44,788 nucleotides of DNA from Patescibacteria group bacterium (GTDB taxonomy: Bacteria > Patescibacteriota > Doudnabacteria > UBA920). Under the pieces are notes generated by a model. It made no database searches, was not told the origin of the DNA, and worked only from the letters and a program-made list of their open reading frames with translations. Every line of letters begins with the position of its first letter. The first letter of the stretch is position 1. The translations under genes and the position numbers were made by a program. This document shows positions 1 to 8,223 of this stretch, piece after piece. Location of the stretch: contig WARV01000013.1 of the NCBI GenBank assembly GCA_013387205.1, forward strand, positions 1 to 44,788. Reading direction: 5' to 3'.

Positions 1-119
1 GCCGCCGACCTCGCCGCCGACCTCGCCGCCGACTCCGCCGACCACTCCGCCGACTCCGCCGACCACGCCGCCGACTCCGCCGACCACGCCGCCGACTCCG
101 CCGACCACGCCGCCGACTC
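1..119. repeat. 21-bp tandem repeat (gccgccgactccgccgaccac) coding for AWSAESA-type 7-mers
   Basis: Direct reading; several consecutive near-identical 21-nt units, continuing beyond the window edge. Confidence 0.9.
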
Positions 120-521
120 ATTTTCTTTAGTTGGGTTTTCTAACCACTTTTTAGCTGCTTCTATAGCTTTTCTCGGCCTGTCATCGTTAGGGAATTTTTT
201 TTCAAAATTCTTTAAACATAACTCAGCAGCAAAAATAGACAAGGCCACAGAATTTTTTTTCTCCCACTTCCAGGCTTTTACAATCTTCATTTCTTCCCAA
301 ACCTGCTTGTCGTCTTGGATTTCATTCTTTCCTCTTACTTCCACTCTGGCTAAAATCTCCATATTAACATAACCCATTGCGTCAATAATGTTTTTAGAAG
401 CGTGAAAACCGCCATTACACAGGCTTACATTTCCTTTATGTTTGAACCACTTACCAACTTTCCATTTTGTATTTCCATGTGAGGATTTTAATCCTTCGCA
501 CATTGATTTCCATAGAATCAT
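1..521 (-). CDS. Imm5-like / phage hypothetical protein with C-terminal 7-aa repeats (partial, runs off the left edge)
   Basis: Minus-strand reading from ATG at 521: MILWKSMCEGLKSSHGNTKWKVGKWFKHKGNVSLCNGGFHASKNIIDAMGYVN...KAIEAAKKWLENPTKENESAAWSAESAAWSAESAAWSAE...; open to window edge, absent from the ORF track because no stop is inside the window. Confidence 0.75.
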   Translation of the reverse strand, partial: MILWKSMCEGLKSSHGNTKWKVGKWFKHKGNVSLCNGGFHASKNIIDAMGYVNMEILARVEVRGKNEIQDDKQVWEEMKIVKAWKWEKKNSVALSIFAAELCLKNFEKKFPNDDRPRKAIEAAKKWLENPTKENESAAWSAESAAWSAESAAWSAESAEWSAESAARSAARSA

Positions 522-531
522 ATATTTTTAT

Positions 532-654
532 TTAATTTTTATACTTCTCCTGCTTGTCGTTAGGGTGTTTAGCTAAATGCTTAGCCAATCTTTTAGCCCC
601 GTTTCGTTTGATAATTATATCTTTTGCGGGGTTAAGTTTTTTGTAGTGCTTCAT
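532..654 (-). CDS. small hypothetical protein (40 aa)
   Basis: MKHYKKLNPAKDIIIKRNGAKRLAKHLAKHPNDKQEKYKN; in line with neighbouring minus-strand phage genes. Confidence 0.5.
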   Translation of the reverse strand: MKHYKKLNPAKDIIIKRNGAKRLAKHLAKHPNDKQEKYKN

Positions 655-787
655 AATTTTTAATTAATCTTCAAAATACATTTTTAGCTCTGGTAGGCTG
701 GAATCCAATTCATCCTTCGACCTTTTGTTTTTACGCTGTTCCTGGAAGTCTTTTAAGCGTTTAAGCAGCCTTTCCATTCGCTCTTCG

Positions 788-1009
788 CTAATCTTTTCCA
801 TAGTCCCATCCTTTCCGAGTTCCTTTTCTATGCTTGCCTGAGTAATCCCCTCCCCACCCTAGCAGCACTCCGTGTTTGCGGTATTTTTCCATTTGATCCG
901 CAAACTTCTTGGCTTTATATTCGTTGTTAGTCCGCCTAAATTCGTTTTTGTAGCTTATTTCCCAATATTCCCCGTGTATGGGGATGGGGTATTTGTTTTT
1001 GAAGGGCAT
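788..1009 (-). CDS. hypothetical protein
   Basis: 73-aa ORF in the minus-strand gene array. Confidence 0.5.
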   Translation of the reverse strand: MPFKNKYPIPIHGEYWEISYKNEFRRTNNEYKAKKFADQMEKYRKHGVLLGWGGDYSGKHRKGTRKGWDYGKD

Positions 1010-1023
1010 GGTTTTTATTTATG

Positions 1024-1714
1024 TTAGAAGTTAAGGACTTGTTGTTTTAGTCTTTGTTCAGCAATCTTGCAGTATTCAGGGGAGATTTCTATGCCGATAA
1101 ATTTACGGTGTAAGTTTTGGGCGGCTCTTGTGGTTGTTCCACTTCCTAAATAACAATCCAATACGATTTCGTTTAATTTTGTTGAATTTTTAATTAACCA
1201 ACTAAACATATCAACACTTTTAACAGTTGGATGCCCATCAATCAAATCCTTATCGTCTTTGAAAAAATTTGGCTGGTCATTAACGAACCTTTCTGATTTT
1301 CCATTGCTATACATAAAACAATATTCCAATACATTTCTATAATGATAACCAAGACCAAAATTCTTTTTATGCCATACTATCACTTTCTTGAATTCAAAAT
1401 ACTTATCCAAATAAGGTTTTAATAAAAACAAATTCTTTTCATCAACAAAACAATAAAAATGTAACCCATCTTTTAGTATTCTTTTTAATTCAACCAAGAC
1501 TAGTTCAAAATTTATATACCATTTCTCATTATAAGTATCTGCTGATCCATCAAACCAACCTTTTTCAGTGAATCTATTTGTTCCATTATTTGTATTTATT
1601 GGATAGGGGGGGGTCAGTTAGGACCAAATCCACGCACTTATCCGGCATTTGCTTCATTACCTCCAAACAATCTCCGCAAATGATTTTGTTTATAAAGTCT
1701 TGTGGGTATTGCAT
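1024..1714 (-). pseudogene. DNA (N4/N6-adenine or cytosine) methyltransferase, frameshifted at a G8 homopolymer
   Basis: N-terminal part from ATG 1714: [36 protein letters not shown], then frame lost at G8 (1606-1613); removing one G restores ...[52 protein letters not shown]... joined to the 1024..1497 ORF with LDCYLGSGTTTRAAQNLHRKFIGIEISPEYCKIAEQRL (SAM-binding motif). Confidence 0.85.
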
Positions 1715-2109
1715 TAGTTGTTTTTTAATGAATATCTTAATCTCATTTTCTCCAGCAAATTATCAGGGTTTAGAGTTTCAAGCCCTGATTTTTTCCGGTT
1801 GTCGATAAATCTTTTTAAACCCTTTGCCATAAGTTCTAAGCCTTTGTTTGGAGTTTTATTAATAATCCCCTCGTATCCCAATCCTTTCAAACTACTGTAT
1901 GGTTGACTGTAATTATAGCTTTGTTTTTGGGGGTATTGTTCAATGTATTCTTCATTATCGAGTATTTTTTGTATAGCAGAAAACTTATAAAATCCCCCGT
2001 CAATCTCAATCCCTACCGCATCCGTGCTAGTTGAATCCAAGATTTGGTTATATTTTTCCTGTGTTATTTCTTTTTCCGTGTTGTCGAAAAAAATTATGTG
2101 GTAGTTCAT
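1714..2109 (-). CDS. hypothetical phage protein
   Basis: 131-aa ORF overlapping the next gene by 4 nt. Confidence 0.55.
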   Translation of the reverse strand: MNYHIIFFDNTEKEITQEKYNQILDSTSTDAVGIEIDGGFYKFSAIQKILDNEEYIEQYPQKQSYNYSQPYSSLKGLGYEGIINKTPNKGLELMAKGLKRFIDNRKKSGLETLNPDNLLEKMRLRYSLKNN

Positions 2110-2747
2110 TTTGTTTCCCTTATGATTTTAGGTGAATTATTAAGTGGTTTAGTATTAGCCAGCCAGTTTTTAAAAGCTGATATATTCTGCGGTAATTTCC
2201 CTTTTTTTCGCTTCCACCAGTCGACCATTAAGTTAAATTCCAGGTCATAATCACGGTTAGGAAATGCTTTTTTAAGTGTTTCTAAAAGTTCATTTTGCCA
2301 AAAATGGTTTTTTAACGCCGTAGTATCTTCTATTCTATTCTCTTTTATTCTCTTCTCTTCTCTTCTCTTCTTACCCGATTCACTCCCGATCAACTCCCGA
2401 TTAACTCCGAAACGCTTTTTTGTTCGTTCGGTAAATTCATCTAATCTCTTTGTAATTAAGGGGGAAAACAGCCTTCCGTCGTGCTTTTGGAAGATGTTTT
2501 TTTCATCACAAAACTTTAAAAACTCTCTCAATTTATCTGGTGTGGTACAACACTCTTCCGCTAAGGTGTTTATGTCGTGCATTGAATCAACATGACCCCA
2601 ATCCGGCATATTTTCTTCTTCAATAAATTCCCCAATTACCTCCAAAAGTGCCAAATAAATTCCATAGCCTTCTGCACCAAACTTGGCTTTTATCAGCTTA
2701 GATTCAATTTTATTTCTGTCTGATGTTTCGTGTTTAAACCATTTCAT
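2106..2747 (-). CDS. DUF4373 / phage replisome organizer-like protein
   Basis: N-terminus MKWFKHETSDRNKIESKLIKAKFGAEGYGIYLALLEVIGE is typical of Lin1244/DUF4373 replication initiators. Confidence 0.75.
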   Translation of the reverse strand: MKWFKHETSDRNKIESKLIKAKFGAEGYGIYLALLEVIGEFIEEENMPDWGHVDSMHDINTLAEECCTTPDKLREFLKFCDEKNIFQKHDGRLFSPLITKRLDEFTERTKKRFGVNRELIGSESGKKRREEKRIKENRIEDTTALKNHFWQNELLETLKKAFPNRDYDLEFNLMVDWWKRKKGKLPQNISAFKNWLANTKPLNNSPKIIRETK

Positions 2748-2761
2748 GGGATTTTTGTCAA

Positions 2762-2968
2762 TTATTGATATTGCCCTAATTCTTTTGCTTTAGCTGCTAT
2801 TTGTAAAAATGCTCTTCCAACTTCTTCAATAGTGCTGGCCTTGCGCGGCTTTCTTTGACACCATGTCCCGTTTTCCTTATCAGTGTAAAATAATAACTTT
2901 GTGTCGTTTTCCTTGTGGGTAAATCTTACCCGTCCATTTGGCAAAATTTCAAAGTGAAGGTTTATCAT
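2762..2968 (-). CDS. hypothetical protein
   Basis: 68-aa ORF in the phage array. Confidence 0.5.
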   Translation of the reverse strand: MINLHFEILPNGRVRFTHKENDTKLLFYTDKENGTWCQRKPRKASTIEEVGRAFLQIAAKAKELGQYQ

Positions 2969-2972
2969 AAGT

Positions 2973-3308
2973 TTAAAATAAAGTGTTGATTACTTCTTTA
3001 ACTTCAACCTGTGGTTTACAATGTTCGTTCATAAACCTTTGGACTACAGGAGATGTAATATTTTTAAAGTTAGGTTTGACCATATTAACCGTTTGGTTAA
3101 ATTGGTTCTGGCTGTATCTATACCCATGAATAACACCTTTCTCGTCCCTGTCCGGCCTGATTTCCGGCGTTTCGTTTATCAATTCTCTCAATCTCCTGGT
3201 GGCGTTATCCGGTTTATAATTTCCCTCGGCACAAATCTGATAAACTTGGCTGTTAGAAATATAACCTTTAGAGTATATTGCGGATTTAAGTTTTTCTTTT
3301 AAGGACAT
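2973..3308 (-). CDS. winged-helix-like small protein
   Basis: SLKEKLKSAIYSKGYISNSQVYQICAEGNYKPDNATRRLRELINE resembles a helix-turn-helix/winged-helix fold. Confidence 0.45.
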   Translation of the reverse strand: MSLKEKLKSAIYSKGYISNSQVYQICAEGNYKPDNATRRLRELINETPEIRPDRDEKGVIHGYRYSQNQFNQTVNMVKPNFKNITSPVVQRFMNEHCKPQVEVKEVINTLF

Positions 3309-3309
3309 G

Positions 3310-3669
3310 TTATTTTTCTAGTGTTTTTATTAAAGCTAGAATTTCCGGTAAGTAGTGCCTAATCTTAATCATTGTCTGCTCGTAAAATTCTTCTTCATTT
3401 ACCCCGGCTTGATTGGCTATCGCCCATAACTGCCCTCTTAACTTTTGGCTTTGGTGTTTCTTGTCTATCGTTTTTACAGTGCCTTTCTCGCCTAAAATTT
3501 CACCTGCCAAACCCTTTAGCTTGTGCTTAAAGGTAAATGTGCCGTCCTGCTCGTCAGTCTTGGTAATTGCTACGCAGTCAGAGGTTAGTTTTATTTCGTA
3601 AGTTTTGCCAAGTTCCAAGGATTGCGGAATTTCGGCCTGGCCTAAAATTTGGATGGTATAGCTATTCAT
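3310..3669 (-). CDS. hypothetical phage protein
   Basis: 119-aa ORF overlapping the NinG-like gene by 8 nt. Confidence 0.55.
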   Translation of the reverse strand: MNSYTIQILGQAEIPQSLELGKTYEIKLTSDCVAITKTDEQDGTFTFKHKLKGLAGEILGEKGTVKTIDKKHQSQKLRGQLWAIANQAGVNEEEFYEQTMIKIRHYLPEILALIKTLEK

Positions 3670-4054
3670 ATTTTTGTATTAATTCTAATAATTCGCTTGG
3701 GGTAAATTGTTTAGGTATCCACTTTAAGACATCTAATCGATTTAGCACATCTTTCCCATGTTTATCCATCAGCCTAATGGCGTAAGTGTCTAAATTCCCC
3801 TTTTTAAATACGTTACAGGCGACACATTGAGGATTACAGTTTATTTCGTTAAATCTCAGGTTGTTGTATGACCTAGAAACGTAATGGCCGCATTGCAAAT
3901 CCTTTAAGTGAAACCATTTCCTACAAGTAAAGCACTGGTTGAATCCTTCCCTGCTGTCCCGGTTTCTAATCCACCAGCTAAACACCTTGTCCAGTTTCTT
4001 TTTCAAAGTGGCGACTCCACACTTTTTAGCTTTTCCCTTATTCTTTTTACTCAT
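3662..4054 (-). CDS. NinG/Rap-like HNH recombination endonuclease
   Basis: CFTCRKWFHLKDLQCGHYVSRSYNNLRFNEINCNPQCVACNVFKKGN: NinG-type CxxC...H...CxxC pattern. Confidence 0.8.
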   Translation of the reverse strand: MSKKNKGKAKKCGVATLKKKLDKVFSWWIRNRDSREGFNQCFTCRKWFHLKDLQCGHYVSRSYNNLRFNEINCNPQCVACNVFKKGNLDTYAIRLMDKHGKDVLNRLDVLKWIPKQFTPSELLELIQKYE

Positions 4055-4189
4055 TAAGTTTGGTATTATTTTTACGTCTTTTAGCTATATGCCCTTTAAT
4101 TGGGCTGTTTTGGGTTGTGTTTCAGGTGTTGCGGCTTAGTTGCCAATTCCTGACCGCTAGTTATTCAGCGGCCAGATATCGGAAACCGA

Positions 4190-4996
4190 TTATTTCTTTT
4201 CTTTCTTTGCTTCGTTAATTTCTTTAGCTGCCTTTACCAGTTTTTCCTTTACTGTTTCAACTAAGTAATGCTTAGCTAACTGCCATCCTTCCTCGGTGAT
4301 TTCACCATCACTGTCGTGCAAGCCAGCTTCCCTTAATTCGTATTCTTCGGGGTTAGTGGCTTTTAAGGCTAACTTTTTTACTGTGTCTACTGCTGACATA
4401 ATTACTCCTTTCTCTTTAAGTTCTTTAATAAATTGTTTTTTGCAATAATTATCAATAATTTTAAATGCTTTATTTGCCTCAAATTGAGGTGCACATAAGT
4501 CGTCAATTATCCCGACAAACTGTTTTTCTTTCTCGTCGGGGTGAGGTTGGAGGTTGTATTCCGACCATCCACCACCAACTCCTTGATAAACATACCCATC
4601 CCATTCTTTGCAGTAAGATGTTATGGTAAATACCTGCCCAACTCCTTTCCCGTCTTCCCTGCTTGTATTTCTGTAAACCTTCACCCTCTGCCCCACATAA
4701 AACTTCGGCTTTGGTTCTGCTGGCTTCGGTTCTTCTTTGGGAAGGAATTTTTGGAGAAAGTTATAACCAGTAATATGCTTATGATCTTTTCTTCCTTCAC
4801 ATTGATTGTATTTTCTAGGATGAACGACTATTCCATAGGGTGCAGGTAAAAACAATATTGTATCGTAACCCTTGCTATATTCTTGCTTGTAAGCCTTATC
4901 CTTTGGATAAAGTTCGTATAATCTTTCACATACTTCGTTATATTCTTTTTCTGAATTACATCTAATAATTAATTTTTCATTTTCGATATATTCCAT
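4190..4996 (-). CDS. hypothetical phage protein
   Basis: 268-aa ORF. Confidence 0.55.
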   Translation of the reverse strand: MEYIENEKLIIRCNSEKEYNEVCERLYELYPKDKAYKQEYSKGYDTILFLPAPYGIVVHPRKYNQCEGRKDHKHITGYNFLQKFLPKEEPKPAEPKPKFYVGQRVKVYRNTSREDGKGVGQVFTITSYCKEWDGYVYQGVGGGWSEYNLQPHPDEKEKQFVGIIDDLCAPQFEANKAFKIIDNYCKKQFIKELKEKGVIMSAVDTVKKLALKATNPEEYELREAGLHDSDGEITEEGWQLAKHYLVETVKEKLVKAAKEINEAKKEKK

Positions 4997-5111
4997 TTTT
5001 TTATTAGTTAATTACTATTTTATCGACCTTTTGTTTCTTATTAATTTTCCTGCTTCTGCCCTTAAGTCGAGCCATCTTCTTAAGAGCAGTGAGTAGAAAA
5101 ACTAGACTAGC

Positions 5112-5966
5112 TTAAAATGGAATTTCTTCCACGAGTTTTCTTTCCTCTTCCGTCATCTCTTGGGCTTCTACGTCAATTACCGGCAGTTCTTCCGGCATGG
5201 GCTCACCGTTAGCCGGGTTTAACTTGCCCTTGGACTTAATTAATACGTCAATCAGTTCACTAGCCGTCCCGCCTTTACCCCCGGTTAATTTGCCAAAACC
5301 CATGTCGTATAAATCCAGTTTGGTATATCCTTTTTCTTTCATTAACTTGGCAATTAGGTTAAGCTGTGCTTCGGAAGGTTTAATGTCTGTCTTGGAAGAA
5401 AAGGCTTGCTGTCTTGGCTGGCTTTGGGGCTGGCTGATTTCTTCTTTGGGCATATCCTCTAAGTCCTGGGTAAAGAAGTCACTTAATCCGCTTGCCCTTA
5501 GTGTGGCGTCGATAAACGCACTCTTTTGGGCCATCTTTAGCGTCCTGTTCGGGTCGCTGTTGTTTTTACTTAAAAGTGCCGCCCCTCTGCCTTCCCCGAC
5601 AAACTGCCCGTTTACCAAAGTGCATTTAAAAGCCACTAACCCTTTAATCTCACCTAACATTTCCAAGGCTTCATTGTCTTTCTCGAATTTAGCCGTCCAT
5701 TTAAAGATTGAAGCAATCTTTTCCGCCCCGCCTTTAGCTAAACTCTTCCTGCCCTGGATAACGTGGTAGTCTTTACCCTCCACGCATATCGCATTAACCT
5801 TTTTAATGAAGTTTTGGCGTAAGGTGATATACCCGTCAATATCCGCATCAGTTTTGACTAAATCATTCTTTTGTTCTACAATGCTAGTAGATTTTGGTTC
5901 TATAACTTCTGCCTCAACCGCAGGAGTTATTTTTTTAGTTGTGGTCATAATTATTCCTTTAGCCAT
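5112..5966 (-). CDS. phage protein, putative single-strand annealing/recombination protein
   Basis: GKDYHVIQGRKSLAKGGAEKIASIFKW...KMAQKSAFIDATLRASGLSDFFTQDLED resembles phage early proteins often annotated near annealing functions; family not certain. Confidence 0.4.
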   Translation of the reverse strand: MAKGIIMTTTKKITPAVEAEVIEPKSTSIVEQKNDLVKTDADIDGYITLRQNFIKKVNAICVEGKDYHVIQGRKSLAKGGAEKIASIFKWTAKFEKDNEALEMLGEIKGLVAFKCTLVNGQFVGEGRGAALLSKNNSDPNRTLKMAQKSAFIDATLRASGLSDFFTQDLEDMPKEEISQPQSQPRQQAFSSKTDIKPSEAQLNLIAKLMKEKGYTKLDLYDMGFGKLTGGKGGTASELIDVLIKSKGKLNPANGEPMPEELPVIDVEAQEMTEEERKLVEEIPF

Positions 5967-6223
5967 TTGGCTCTTAGCTGTTGCTTAAGAGGTGCTAGGT
6001 CAGCGGTTATGTGGTAGCCGTTTCCCCTTTCCTCAACTTCTGTTGGTATCTCCTCTATTAGCTTTTCAGTGACTACCCTTGCGTACATATCTGCATATTT
6101 GATTAGTTCATCCGTGTCCCATTCATAATCGGCGTAAAAATCCGGTAAGTCATCATCTAGTATTTCGGGGTGTTGTTCGGTTAATTTCTCTTGGATAAAA
6201 TCCTCAAAATTTCTATATTGCAT
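5951..6223 (-). CDS. hypothetical protein (start trimmed to MQYRNFEDFIQEK)
   Basis: Track ORF 5951..6319; the internal Met gives a short overlap with the next gene. Confidence 0.5.
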   Translation of the reverse strand: MQYRNFEDFIQEKLTEQHPEILDDDLPDFYADYEWDTDELIKYADMYARVVTEKLIEEIPTEVEERGNGYHITADLAPLKQQLRAKWLKE

Positions 6224-6416
6224 TATTCTCCTTCCTGAACTCTTGAAGCCATTCCTCTGTTGGCCAACCCCCGTCACAATAAGTTCCTGTTTCTGTTTTA
6301 GCACCGCACCATGGACCATATCTACCGTCTTTAATTGTCCTTGTGGAGTGAATTGGACATGGCTTGTTAATTAAGTATTCCGACCATTTATTTAATTGTT
6401 CTCTTGTAATAATCAT
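6213..6416 (-). CDS. hypothetical protein, Cys-containing
   Basis: 67-aa ORF, KPCPIHSTRTIKDGRYGPWCGAKTETGTYCDGGW. Confidence 0.5.
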   Translation of the reverse strand: MIITREQLNKWSEYLINKPCPIHSTRTIKDGRYGPWCGAKTETGTYCDGGWPTEEWLQEFRKENNAI

Positions 6417-6417
6417 G

Positions 6418-6591
6418 TTAGAAAGCCATTACATTTCCCCTAGCATCCCTTAAAGGAATTTTGTGATTAATGCAATAAACTAGGGTCTTAATTGATAAAT
6501 TATTCTTTTCCTTGTTTAACTTTTCCATGTGTTGCTTCATAACTTCACGATGGATTTGATTGTGGTTTAATTCTTTTAGAAGCTTGTTCAT
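6418..6591 (-). CDS. small hypothetical protein (57 aa)
   Basis: MNKLLKELNHNQIHREVMKQHMEKLNKEKNNLSIKTLVYCINHKIPLRDARGNVMAF; fits the tight gene packing. Confidence 0.45.
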   Translation of the reverse strand: MNKLLKELNHNQIHREVMKQHMEKLNKEKNNLSIKTLVYCINHKIPLRDARGNVMAF

Positions 6592-6592
6592 T

Positions 6593-6829
6593 TTATTCCA
6601 GGATATCGCTATTAGCTTTATCCCTGGCCTGTTTTAATTTTTCTAGTTCCTGCTGGCAAGTCCAGTTTTCAGCCTGGGCTTTTCCGGCTATCCCTATCCA
6701 GGTTGATTGGTCACGTTTTACGAATAACTGAAACTTATAGCTTTCGATAAACCACATGGCGATCTGAATAGTAACTACTAGAAATGCTACTAAAGTGAAA
6801 CCAATTAATGCACGATACTTAAATTTCAT
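6593..6829 (-). CDS. small membrane protein
   Basis: One N-terminal TM segment ALIGFTLVAFLVVTIQIAMWFI. Confidence 0.55.
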   Translation of the reverse strand: MKFKYRALIGFTLVAFLVVTIQIAMWFIESYKFQLFVKRDQSTWIGIAGKAQAENWTCQQELEKLKQARDKANSDILE

Positions 6830-6833
6830 ATAT

Positions 6834-6950
6834 TTATTTTTGTTTTCTTACTACAACATACTTTTTAAAAGGGCTGTTATAGTAGTTAATTTTTACTAAA
6901 TCCGCACTTAAGGGCTTAATTACCCTTTTGGACACTTTTTGTTTTTTCAT
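6834..6950 (-). CDS. small basic hypothetical protein (38 aa)
   Basis: MKKQKVSKRVIKPLSADLVKINYYNSPFKKYVVVRKQK. Confidence 0.35.
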   Translation of the reverse strand: MKKQKVSKRVIKPLSADLVKINYYNSPFKKYVVVRKQK

Positions 6951-7027
6951 TTTTGTTTTGGTTAATGTTTAGGGGAGGAAAGGACATCGCTGGCCTTCCC
7001 GTCCTCCCCTAATGCGATGTTGATTTA

Positions 7028-7219
7028 CTAATGAACGATACCAACGTGTGCCATTTGCCTTTTGTGCATTTCCTTTTCTTCTATTGTTTTAAATAACATT
7101 TTACATGAGCATCGTCTTGATTCTCGTTCTTCATTTATTTTTCGGTAAGCGGCGGCACGTTCTTCCTGGAGTTTTTTTGATAAACCCCATTTGAATTGTC
7201 TAGCCATTTTTTTCACCAC
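7028..7219 (-). CDS. small protein with C2H2-like Cys/His spacing
   Basis: CSCKMLFKTIEEKEMHKRQMAHVGIVH. Confidence 0.45.
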   Translation of the reverse strand: MVKKMARQFKWGLSKKLQEERAAAYRKINEERESRRCSCKMLFKTIEEKEMHKRQMAHVGIVH

Positions 7220-7447
7220 CTTTCGATTAGTTAATTGATTAAGTGAGGAGGAGATAATGACCTAAAGTGCTAATTGAGGTTTATCTCCCCCCTATGAGGA
7301 ATGGCTGTTTGCCCGTTGGGGAACGGGGTAAACAGGCGGCTGAAAATTTTGGAAGTTGGTATTTTTAAGCTAGTGTCGTGTACTTTGACCTAGCGAGCTT
7401 ATCCAACGGACAACAATCGTCCTTTTTCCAAAACTTCCATGCGTCTG

Positions 7448-7482
7448 CCAACCAAAAAACCAACCATTTCTGGTTGGTTTAA
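7448..7482 (-). terminator. intrinsic terminator of the isc operon
   Basis: Minus strand AAACCAACC-AGAAAT-GGTTGGTTTTTT: 9-bp stem followed by T-run. Confidence 0.75.
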
Positions 7483-7587
7483 CTTGTAACTGTTATTTGC
7501 TTTTAAATGCCCGTCAGACAAGCTGAATTGTCCGACGCGATAGGTATTTTATCCACAGATCCTTCCCTAGGCCTCAAGCCTCGCTTT

Positions 7588-7866
7588 TTAACCTTCCGGA
7601 TATAGCTGACTACCATCTTCACTATAAAGATATATTGCCGCCGTAGGACAGCTTTGGGCAGCTAGTAATAACTTATCATCATCAACGCTTTCAACGCTTA
7701 AAACTTTAATCTCAGATTTATCAGAAGTCTTGGCACCATCCTTAATCTTTAAGACGGCTTTGTTTTCTTCATCCAGTTCAAAAATTTCCGGATAGACAGC
7801 AATACAGCTGGCAGCACCAATGCATAAATCCCTGTCCACTTTTATATATTTATATAAGTTGCCCAT
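7588..7866 (-). CDS. ferredoxin (three-Cys, [3Fe-4S]-like)
   Basis: CIGAASCIAVYPEIFELDEENKAVLKIKD...SCPTAAIYL. Confidence 0.8.
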   Translation of the reverse strand: MGNLYKYIKVDRDLCIGAASCIAVYPEIFELDEENKAVLKIKDGAKTSDKSEIKVLSVESVDDDKLLLAAQSCPTAAIYLYSEDGSQLYPEG

Positions 7867-7980
7867 ATTTGTCCCCTGCCTTTATGATATTACTTTTTAC
7901 TAATCATTAATAATCACTTAAATAAAGTACCAAATTGTTTAATATTTTTTATCTAGCTTGATAATGCTAATTAAAAAGTA

Positions 7981-8217
7981 TTAATAATCTATATATCTGA
8001 TTGTTTTAATTTTAGGCAGTTTCTTTTTTATTAATCGTTCAATTCCAAGCCCAAAGGTTAATGGGGCCAAAGCGCATCCTTTACAGCGGCCTTTGATTTT
8101 CAAGACAACGGTATCACCCTTTACCTCCATAATCTCAGCTCCCCCTTTATGAGCACCAAAAACAGACTCAAATTCTTTTAAAATATCTTGGATTATTTTT
8201 TTATCCTGGCTGCCCAT
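7981..8217 (-). CDS. nfuA: NifU C-terminal (Nfu) domain protein
   Basis: GGAEIMEVKGDTVVLKIKGRCKGCALAPLTFGLGIERLIKKKLP with CxxC. Confidence 0.8.
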   Translation of the reverse strand: MGSQDKKIIQDILKEFESVFGAHKGGAEIMEVKGDTVVLKIKGRCKGCALAPLTFGLGIERLIKKKLPKIKTIRYIDY

Positions 8218-8223
8218 AATCTA

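Noticed and set aside
1578-1808. Plus-strand ORFs 1578..1808, 1718..1906, 2044..2250, 5197..5769 and similar antisense ORFs in the phage block
   Set aside because: They lie opposite well-supported minus-strand genes in a collinear array and show no recognisable domain or ribosome-binding site.
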